Of a DNA stretch of 8,789 nucleotides, positions 1 to 5,765 are shown piece after piece. The notes below the pieces were generated by a model. It searched no databases. It was given only the letters and a program-made list of their open reading frames with translations, and had not been told where the DNA came from. Source of the DNA: Clostridia bacterium (GTDB taxonomy: Bacteria > Bacillota > Clostridia > Christensenellales > Aristaeellaceae); contig JAFUGB010000093.1 in the NCBI GenBank assembly GCA_017469605.1, positions 1-8,789 on the forward strand, written 5' to 3'. A program made the position numbers and the translations under genes. How positions within the stretch are numbered: position 1 is the stretch's first letter; the number at the start of each line of letters is the position of its first letter.

Positions 1-1098
1 CAGCCAATGCAGCTTCTGATCAAAGGATTTGTCATCGCCGCCCTCCTTGTAGCGCCAATGGGCGGCGATGCCGTACTCGGCAATGCGGTGCATATCCCAG
101 GTGCGGATCTGGATTTCAAAGGGAAAGGGGATCCTGCGGCCGCCGATCACCGTGGTATGCAGCGACTGGTACATGTTGTTCTTTGGCACCGAGATATAAT
201 CCTTGAACCGGCCGGGCACCTGGGTCCACAATGTATGGCACACGCCCAGCACGGCATAGCAGTCCGGAATGGTATCCACCAGCACGCGAATGGCGATCAG
301 GTCAAAGATCTGGTCAAAGGGCTTATTCTGGATCACCATTTTCCGGTAGATGCTGTACAGGTGCTTGGGGCGGCCCGCCACCTCGTAGTGCAGGCCCATG
401 GCGTTGAGCTTCTGGCTGAGCTCGTCGATCACAACCTTGATGTTTTCCTCGCGCTCTACCCGTTTCATGCCCACTTTTTTGACCACGTCGGCATAGCCCT
501 CGGGATCAATATAGCGCAGGCTCAGGTCTTCCAGCTCGGCCTTAATGCGGTACACGCCCAGTCGGTGCGCCAAGGGCGCGTAAATATCCAGCGTTTCACG
601 GGCAATGGCCACCTGGCGCTCGGGGCTTTTGAACTTCAGCGTGCGCATGTTATGCAGGCGGTCGGCCAATTTAATCAGCACCACCCGGATATCCTTGCCC
701 ATGGCCAGGATCATCTTGCGCAGCGTTTCGGCCTGGCGCTCCTCCCGGTCGGTAAAGTCCAGCTGGCCCAGCTTGGTCACGCCGTCCACCAGCATGGCCA
801 CCTCGTCGCCAAATTCCTGGCGCAGCGTGTCCAGCGTGACGCCCTCGCAGTCCTCCACGGTATCGTGCAAAAGGCCCGCCGCGATGGTGGGCGCGTCAAT
901 GCCGATCTCGGTGAGAATGCTGGCCACATATACCGGATGGATGATATAGGGCTCGCCGCTCAGGCGCCGCTGGCCCGCGTGCTTTTCCTCCGCGAAGGCA
1001 TAGGCGCGCTCCACCAGCTTCACATCGGCATTGGGATGATAATGGAGCAGCCGCGCGGTCATTTGCTCCAGTGACATACATTCATAGGCCGTAGCCAT
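1..1098 (-). CDS. relA: Bifunctional (p)ppGpp synthetase/hydrolase (Rel/SpoT family), 3' end outside window
   Basis: Makes and degrades the alarmone (p)ppGpp in the cytoplasm (stringent response). The visible part is the first 366 residues; the family is usually about 720-750 residues, so the TGS, helical, zinc-finger and ACT regulatory domains lie beyond the left edge. The hydrolase HD domain looks intact: H54, HDTVED at 78-83, and D146 in LADRLHNMRTL. The synthetase domain follows, with RFKDYISVPK at 297-306, NMYQSLHTTV at 308-317, and EIQIRT at 328-333. The RFKD (RxKD) form is the one found in bifunctional Rel enzymes rather than synthetase-only RelA (ExDD). The ATG at 1098-1096 directly follows the recJ TGA (1101-1099) with no intervening base. 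An AAGGA lies about 12 nt upstream, inside the end of recJ, so translational coupling is likely. No frameshift is seen. Family assignment is very secure; bifunctionality is inferred from the motifs. Confidence 0.97.
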   Translation of the reverse strand, partial: MATAYECMSLEQMTARLLHYHPNADVKLVERAYAFAEEKHAGQRRLSGEPYIIHPVYVASILTEIGIDAPTIAAGLLHDTVEDCEGVTLDTLRQEFGDEVAMLVDGVTKLGQLDFTDREERQAETLRKMILAMGKDIRVVLIKLADRLHNMRTLKFKSPERQVAIARETLDIYAPLAHRLGVYRIKAELEDLSLRYIDPEGYADVVKKVGMKRVEREENIKVVIDELSQKLNAMGLHYEVAGRPKHLYSIYRKMVIQNKPFDQIFDLIAIRVLVDTIPDCYAVLGVCHTLWTQVPGRFKDYISVPKNNMYQSLHTTVIGGRRIPFPFEIQIRTWDMHRIAEYGIAAHWRYKEGGDDKSFDQKLHWL

Positions 1099-3354
1099 TC
1101 ACATTTCACATCCTTGGATCATTCGATACAGGGGATCCTGCGCGGGATCACTTTTATGCACGGGCAACAGCTGGCATTCCGGCCCCACCAGCGCCATGCT
1201 TTGCAGCACGCGCACCATGGCTTCCTGACGGGGCTGGGCGCGGTCCGGCTGCCGCCCCCGGCGCAGCGCCACATAGAGCGCGCGCATTTCGTCCACGGTA
1301 AATTTGATCGCGTCCAGCCTGCTTTTCAGCGCCGGCGTAAACGGCAGCGTCATGATCGCCGCCCCGGGATACAGCCCGCCCAAACAGGCGGCCTCGTGCA
1401 GTGAAAGCAGGCCGTCGCACAGCACAATCCGCCGATATGGACCCAGCGCCTTCAGCCCGTCGCAGCGCCATACCGCATTATACGCCCGGGGATCGGGGGC
1501 GGTGACAATATCCAGCGCCGGATACTGCGCCGCCACAAGCGCAGCGGTCTCCGCCGTGCGGCACAGGTACAGCGTGCCCTGGACCCCTTCCGGCGGGGGC
1601 AGCGTTTCGGCGGCGATCACATCGCCCGAAATATTGTTTATTCGGCAAAAACCTTCAAATTCCTGCAAAAGCATCATGGATTCGGCCGCTTCATCGGTCA
1701 AAAACCTTGCCTGTGCGCTGCCTACGGCCTCAACTCGGCATTCGGCTGCCGTGCGGCCGCCAAAGGTATTGGCCACCGGCGTAACCGCCAGATCGCATTG
1801 ACCGTGCAGCGTGCCCGCCCGATCGCCCATATGGAAGGCGATGGCATCCCTCAGCACGCCGTTCTGGGAAAGGGTCAGCTTCAGGTGCGCGCCTTCTGCG
1901 CCCACCGCCCGGGCGGATACCGCATCCACCCCCTCCAGCAGGAACACCGGCGCCGGATTGCCCATGCCAAAGGGCTCCAGCTGATTCATGGCATCGACCA
2001 GCTCCAGCGTAATATCCTCCAGGGACAGCGGGCAGTCATACACCGTTTCGGGCATCAGCGGCCGGCCCTGCAGCTGCGCCTCCACCGCCTGGGACAGCCG
2101 CTCGCGGAATTCATCCACGTGCCGGGCGGCAATGGTCAGCCCGGCAGCCTGCTTGTGCCCGCCAAAGCGCGTAAACAAATCCGCGCAGCCCGCCAGCGCT
2201 TTGTACAAATCGATGCCGCAGGCGCTGCGGGCGCTGCCAACGCAGGTATCGCCGTCCCGGCTCAGGGCCACAGTGGGATAGCCGTAACGCTCGGCCAGCC
2301 GCCCGGCGGCCAGGCCCACCACGCCGCTTTCCCAGCCCTCCCCCATTACCACGATCACGCGGTTTTTCACCAGGTCCATTCCCCGGACCTGGGCATCGGC
2401 CTCCTCCAGGATGCGCTGCTCTATATTTTTGCGCCGGGCGTTAAGGCCATCGGCCCGCTGGGCCAGCTCCGTGGCGGTCAGGGCATCGGGGGCCATGAGC
2501 AGCTTTACGGCAATCTGCGCCGTTTCCATGCGGCCGCAGGCGTTGATCCGGGGCGCCAGCTGGAAAGCTGCCTGGGTGCCAGAAACAGCCTCGCCGCCCC
2601 GAATGCCCGCCACGCTCAGCAGCGCCCGGAGCCCTGGGCGCAGGCTCACCCGCATGCGCCGGAGCCCCAGGGCGGCCAGCGCCCGATTTTCCTCCAGCAG
2701 CGGCACCATATCGGCAATGGTGGCCAGGGCGCAGAGCTCCAGCGAGGGCAGCACCTGCTTGCCTTCCAGGGCACAGCTCAGCTTATAGGCCGCTCCCGCG
2801 CCGCACAAATAGGGACAGGGATAATCCCCCAGCTGGGGATGCAGGATGACGTCGGCCGGGGGCTGCCGGGATGGAATGGTGTGATGGTCGGTGATGATCA
2901 CGGTCATGCCCAATTCCCGGGCCAGCGCCGTTTCCTCCACCGAGGTGATGCCGCAGTCCACGGTGATCAGCAGCCGGTGGTTTTCGGCCAGCCGCCGCAC
3001 CGCGCCGCAGTTCAGTCCATACCCCTCATCCTTTCGGCCGGGGATGTAAATATCGGCCCTGGCGCCCAGCCCTTTCAGCGTTTCCATCAGGGTCACGCTG
3101 GCGCACACACCGTCGCAGTCGTAATCGCCGTAGATCACGATGGACTGCCCTTCCTCCATGGCGCGGCGAATGATGCGCACGGCCGCGCCCATATTTTCCA
3201 TCAAAAAAGGATCATGCAGCTGGCTTTCATCGGGATGGAGGAATGCCCGCGCCTTTTCCGGGGTATCCACGCCCCGGGCCAGCAAAAGGCTTTCAATGAT
3301 GGGCGGCAGGCCGGGCAGCGTGCCCGCCGCGCCTCGGGAAATCAATCGGTGCAT
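1099..3354 (-). CDS. recJ: Single-stranded-DNA-specific 5'-3' exonuclease RecJ
   Basis: Degrades single-stranded DNA 5' to 3' using Mn/Mg, in recombination, mismatch and fork repair. With the start chosen here it is 751 residues, normal for Firmicutes RecJ. The DHH phosphoesterase core shows DYDCDG (77-82), VDCG (132-135), DHH (156-158), the CGAG segment near 184-187 and ATIADMVPL (211-219). The DHHA1 domain includes GWESGVVGLAAGRLAERYG (340-358) and GGHKQAAG (398-405). The OB-fold begins near 440 (LEPFGMGNPAPVF, 459-471), and a RecJ C-terminal domain runs from about 550 to the end. The frame stays open upstream to 3876, but that stretch is low-complexity Arg/Gly/Pro sequence overlapping the secD-like gene. 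Homology begins just after the ATG at 3354, which has AGGAG 4 nt upstream. The gene is 71 nt downstream of the secD-like gene, across a strong hairpin, and abuts rel. Confidence 0.97.
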   Translation of the reverse strand: MHRLISRGAAGTLPGLPPIIESLLLARGVDTPEKARAFLHPDESQLHDPFLMENMGAAVRIIRRAMEEGQSIVIYGDYDCDGVCASVTLMETLKGLGARADIYIPGRKDEGYGLNCGAVRRLAENHRLLITVDCGITSVEETALARELGMTVIITDHHTIPSRQPPADVILHPQLGDYPCPYLCGAGAAYKLSCALEGKQVLPSLELCALATIADMVPLLEENRALAALGLRRMRVSLRPGLRALLSVAGIRGGEAVSGTQAAFQLAPRINACGRMETAQIAVKLLMAPDALTATELAQRADGLNARRKNIEQRILEEADAQVRGMDLVKNRVIVVMGEGWESGVVGLAAGRLAERYGYPTVALSRDGDTCVGSARSACGIDLYKALAGCADLFTRFGGHKQAAGLTIAARHVDEFRERLSQAVEAQLQGRPLMPETVYDCPLSLEDITLELVDAMNQLEPFGMGNPAPVFLLEGVDAVSARAVGAEGAHLKLTLSQNGVLRDAIAFHMGDRAGTLHGQCDLAVTPVANTFGGRTAAECRVEAVGSAQARFLTDEAAESMMLLQEFEGFCRINNISGDVIAAETLPPPEGVQGTLYLCRTAETAALVAAQYPALDIVTAPDPRAYNAVWRCDGLKALGPYRRIVLCDGLLSLHEAACLGGLYPGAAIMTLPFTPALKSRLDAIKFTVDEMRALYVALRRGRQPDRAQPRQEAMVRVLQSMALVGPECQLLPVHKSDPAQDPLYRMIQGCEM

Positions 3355-3358
3355 AAGT

Positions 3359-3363
3359 CTCCT
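3359..3363 (-). promoter_or_regulatory. Ribosome binding site of recJ (decides the start)
   Basis: AGGAG on the minus strand ends 4 nt before the ATG at 3354. It supports starting RecJ there rather than at the far upstream Met of the open frame (3876), which lies inside the secD-like gene. The site sits 12 nt downstream of the intergenic hairpin and is not itself part of the stem. Confidence 0.7.
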
Positions 3364-3375
3364 GTACAGAAAAGC

Positions 3376-3411
3376 ATCAAAGCGTTCTTCCGGAAAGAAG
3401 AACGCTTTGAT
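3376..3411 (-). terminator. 15-bp perfect hairpin between secD-like gene and recJ (weak or attenuating terminator)
   Basis: The arms 3376-3390 and 3397-3411 are perfectly complementary over 15 bp with a 6-nt loop. Read on the minus strand it starts 14 nt after the secD-like stop codon and is followed by GCTTTTCTG, a short, interrupted T tract. The other strand has no T tract after the stem, so the orientation fits the minus-strand transcript. The stem is AT-richer than its surroundings. The poor U tract suggests partial termination or an mRNA-processing and stability element rather than a full stop, since recJ, 21 nt further on, has no obvious promoter of its own. Confidence 0.6.
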
Positions 3412-3425
3412 CAGGCCGTCGGTGA

Positions 3426-4724
3426 TTATTTTTTGCCGGTCAGGGCGGCGAAGCAGCCCAGCACCAGCCGCGGGAACACGAATACCATCACAAAGCTGAC
3501 CAGTGCCGAAACCGCCACAACGCGGCCCAGGATGCCATACGCGGCGGCGCGGAAGGCCACCATCAGCACCACGCCCGCCAGCAGCACAGCGCCATACAGG
3601 ATGGCCAGCGGCTTCAGCTGGCGGCGGGAGGCGTCGGCGCAGGCGGCATAAGCGCCGCGCCCACGCTTGATCTGCGCGCCCACGGCGCCAAACAGCGCAA
3701 CCAGCCCATACAGGAAGGCCAGGAAGCACAGCACGATCACCGTCATGGACAGGGAGCTCATGACCCAGCTGGCGCTCACCGCGATGAGCGAAGCCAGCAG
3801 GAAGAAGCACACGATCCAGGCCAGGATGGCCCAAATGCCGCTCAGGCCGCTGAGCCGGCCGATGAAGAGCAGGCACAGCCCCGCCAGGGCGGCCAGGACG
3901 GCGCAGCCGATGATCAGCACCCGCACGGCGCCGCTTTCAGGCTGGGCGGCCTGGCTGTCAGCCAGCGTGGCATCGCCGGGCAGGGAGCCCGAGCGCATAC
4001 AGGAAACCAGCAAATAAGCGGTGGTGCTGTCGGAGGCGGAAAAAGCCAGCATATCGTTGCTCAGCGCGGACAGCGAGGCATAGGCGGCAGGCTGTCCGTC
4101 CAGGCGCAGATACAGCACCGAGCCGCTGTTCTGGGCGCGAAGCTCACTGTAGGCTTTTACGCCCTTGCTGTTGAACTGTACCTGCACCTGGGCCGTGCTG
4201 CCGCTGGTGCTCAGGTAGGTCTGTTTTACATGCTCCGAAGTGAGCACGGGATCGCTCATGGTGCCATCCGCGGCGTTATAAAGGATGAAGTCATACGCGC
4301 CCACGGGGGTCAGGATGGCGGCCAGCGTGCTGTTGGGCTGGTTTTCAGGCACCGATACGGTTACAGCGCCGTTCTCCACCTTGACATTGGCGCCGCCGGT
4401 CAGCGACTGGGCGCGCTCACGCATCACCTTGGCCGCGGCATCCAGCGCGCCGCTGTCGGCGGTGTCAAAGGTATACGTGTAGCTGTAGCCGCCGCCCAGC
4501 TTGGCCTCGGGGCGGATGGCTTCCTTCCAGGTTTCATTGATGGTGTTGGGAATAAAGGCCACCTGACGGTACAGCGCCTGGCGCTCATCGCCGTTCTCGG
4601 TATGGATGGTGACATATTCGGTATTGCGGCCAAAGATTCCCAAATAAAGGCCGGACAGGGTGGCGGCACACAGCGCCAGCAGCACCACGCAGCTGACGAT
4701 TTTCTTTACGGCATTGTTTTTCAT
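3426..4724 (-). CDS. secD: Divergent SecD-like protein-export membrane protein, no SecF partner
   Basis: 432 residues with SecD topology: an N-terminal membrane segment (about 8-31), a large external domain (32-265), then five predicted segments (about 268-288, 297-318, 326-348, 372-392, 399-422). SecD helps the Sec translocon release exported proteins using the proton motive force. Resemblance to SecD: LGGGYSYTYTFD (76-87) matches the GLDLxGG region; MRERAQSLTGGANVKVENGA (101-120) matches the LRxRVxxLG region; SVPENQP (124-130) matches the VQLPG region; VQFNSKGVKAYSEL (182-195) and LYLRLDGQ (204-211) match the P1-base region; and LLVSCMRSGSLPG (238-250) matches the LRxGaLPap region. The TM4 motif VDANV reads VALFG (342-346), so the conserved Asp and Asn are missing, and the only acidic residue after 263 is D364. 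No secF follows; the next gene is recJ. Family placement by homology and synteny is good; normal SecD activity is doubtful. Confidence 0.8.
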   Translation of the reverse strand: MKNNAVKKIVSCVVLLALCAATLSGLYLGIFGRNTEYVTIHTENGDERQALYRQVAFIPNTINETWKEAIRPEAKLGGGYSYTYTFDTADSGALDAAAKVMRERAQSLTGGANVKVENGAVTVSVPENQPNSTLAAILTPVGAYDFILYNAADGTMSDPVLTSEHVKQTYLSTSGSTAQVQVQFNSKGVKAYSELRAQNSGSVLYLRLDGQPAAYASLSALSNDMLAFSASDSTTAYLLVSCMRSGSLPGDATLADSQAAQPESGAVRVLIIGCAVLAALAGLCLLFIGRLSGLSGIWAILAWIVCFFLLASLIAVSASWVMSSLSMTVIVLCFLAFLYGLVALFGAVGAQIKRGRGAYAACADASRRQLKPLAILYGAVLLAGVVLMVAFRAAAYGILGRVVAVSALVSFVMVFVFPRLVLGCFAALTGKK

Positions 4725-4736
4725 AAAAAACCCATG

Positions 4737-4743
4737 CTCCTTT
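4737..4743 (-). promoter_or_regulatory. Strong but oddly spaced ribosome binding site of the secD-like gene
   Basis: AAAGGAG on the minus strand lies 12 nt before the secD-like ATG (4724-4722), longer than the usual 5-9 nt. Another ATG (4735-4733) sits only 1 nt after it and opens a four-codon frame (Met-Gly-Phe-Leu) through a run of six T. Its TGA overlaps the real start as ATGA. No other in-frame start for the membrane protein is better placed. Confidence 0.6.
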
Positions 4744-4764
4744 CTTGTATAAGCAACAATTGCT

Positions 4765-4793
4765 ATTATAACGCTTCCGGAAGGATTTTACAA
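4765..4793 (-). promoter_or_regulatory. Sigma-A-type promoter for secD-like gene, recJ and rel
   Basis: On the minus strand the -35 is TTGTAA (4793-4788; 4 of 6 to TTGACA), the spacer is exactly 17 nt, and the -10 is a perfect TATAAT (4770-4765). The -35 is made of the last sense codon and the stop of the helicase-loader gene. The predicted transcript start is near 4758, giving a leader of about 34 nt. The spacer holds a perfect 10-bp palindrome, CTTCCGGAAG (4774-4783). A small dyad (AGCAA, 3-nt gap, TTGCT; 4752-4764) lies over the predicted start point. Either could be an operator, but that is speculation. Confidence 0.75.
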
Positions 4794-5747
4794 CCGGCGA
4801 ATATCAACGCCCTCAAAATGCAGGCTTTGGCAGGTTTGGCGGTTGAGCAGGCGGGAAATCACCCGTTCGGTATACCGGCTTTGCAGATTTTCCAGCGACA
4901 GGTTGGTGGAAATCACCGTACACAGCCCGGCGTTTTGCCGCTCGTTGATGATGTTGAAGAGCTCCTCCACCGTTACGTTTTCAATCAGCGGCTCGGTGCC
5001 CAGATCGTCAATCAGCAAAAGCTCGGTTTCAAACAGCGCGTCCATTTCCTCCTGCTCCCTGGAGAACATTGCTTTGCGCGCAGTGCGGATCAGCTGATTG
5101 GCGGTGACGCACAGGGAGGCAATATCGCGCTCCCGCGCCCTTTCGTGGATGCAGCGCAGCAGATAGGTTTTGCCCAGCCCGCTGCCCCCGTAAAACAGCA
5201 GCGTCTTTTTATCGGGATGGGGAAGGGCGTCGGCAAAGGCTTCGCAGTAATCCCGAAATACCCGCAGCTGCTCCCGCTGGGTCCTGCCTTTTTTATCCAC
5301 CGGAACGTCCGCCGGGAAAACCGACAGGTCAAAATGCGCAAAATCCTGCTGGCTTTCAAAGCTGCTCTCCTTTTCCAGAAGGCCCGCGTACAGCGCCCTG
5401 GCGCAGGTGCACAGCTCCTTTTTGCCCTCCCCCGTGTATCCGGTATCCTCGCACAGCGGGCAGGTGAATACCGGATCCAGATAATCCTGGGGAAACCCGC
5501 CGCGGATCAGCAGGGCTTTGATATCGGCATTCCATTGCGCCACCTTTTCGGCCAGGTTTTCCTCGGCGGGAGCGGCAAAGGCGCTGTATACGCTTTTCAT
5601 TACGGCTTCCCGGCGGGCGTCCATCAACTGCCCGATCCGGGGACATTGGGCGATCACCTCCAGGCGGCGGCGCTCCTCCTCCCGCTCATCCTGATGGCGG
5701 CGCTGGGCCAAGGCGTTTAAAACTTGCTGAAAGACCTGATTATTCAT
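4788..5747 (-). CDS. dnaI: Replicative helicase loader, DnaI/DnaC family AAA+ ATPase
   Basis: 319 residues, close to the usual 300-330 of clostridial and bacillar DnaI. It loads the replicative DnaB/DnaC-type helicase at the origin and at restarted forks. An N-terminal helical region is followed by a zinc-binding cluster, CPLC (96-99) and CTC (113-115), typical of the DnaI helicase-binding domain. The AAA+ domain follows: Walker A GGSGLGKT (187-194), Walker B LLLIDD (243-248), sensor 1 STN (280-282), and the Arg-finger/sensor-2 region RYTERVISRLL (291-301). The ATG at 5747 is 18 nt after the DnaD-like gene. GAGGG lies 11 nt upstream, and no other in-frame start fits better. A promoter for the next unit overlaps its last two codons. 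Naming follows B. subtilis; many annotations call this family DnaC. Confidence 0.95.
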   Translation of the reverse strand: MNNQVFQQVLNALAQRRHQDEREEERRRLEVIAQCPRIGQLMDARREAVMKSVYSAFAAPAEENLAEKVAQWNADIKALLIRGGFPQDYLDPVFTCPLCEDTGYTGEGKKELCTCARALYAGLLEKESSFESQQDFAHFDLSVFPADVPVDKKGRTQREQLRVFRDYCEAFADALPHPDKKTLLFYGGSGLGKTYLLRCIHERARERDIASLCVTANQLIRTARKAMFSREQEEMDALFETELLLIDDLGTEPLIENVTVEELFNIINERQNAGLCTVISTNLSLENLQSRYTERVISRLLNRQTCQSLHFEGVDIRRL

Positions 5748-5765
5748 ACGGATATATTCCCTCTT

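Noticed and set aside
7..1074. 355-codon plus-strand frame opposite rel
   Set aside because: It mirrors the strongly conserved HD and synthetase domains of Rel on the other strand and is His/Gln/Ala-rich without motifs.
1798..3651. 617-codon open frame on the plus strand opposite recJ
   Set aside because: Its product is rich in His/Gln/Gly/Arg with no recognisable domain, and it lies opposite a clearly conserved gene. This is typical antisense openness in GC-rich coding DNA.
3355..3876. N-terminal extension of the RecJ frame by 174 residues
   Set aside because: The extra sequence is Arg/Gly/Pro-rich, overlaps the secD-like gene in another frame and crosses the hairpin. RecJ homology and a good ribosome binding site both point to the ATG at 3354.
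4774..4793. Palindrome after dnaI considered as a terminator
   Set aside because: CTTCCGGAAG has no loop-forming spacing and no T tract after it. It sits inside the promoter spacer, so it cannot serve as an ordinary intrinsic terminator.
4230..5720. 496-codon plus-strand frame opposite the secD-like and dnaI genes
   Set aside because: It crosses a gene boundary and the promoter region and has no recognisable protein features. It is a shadow of the two real genes.
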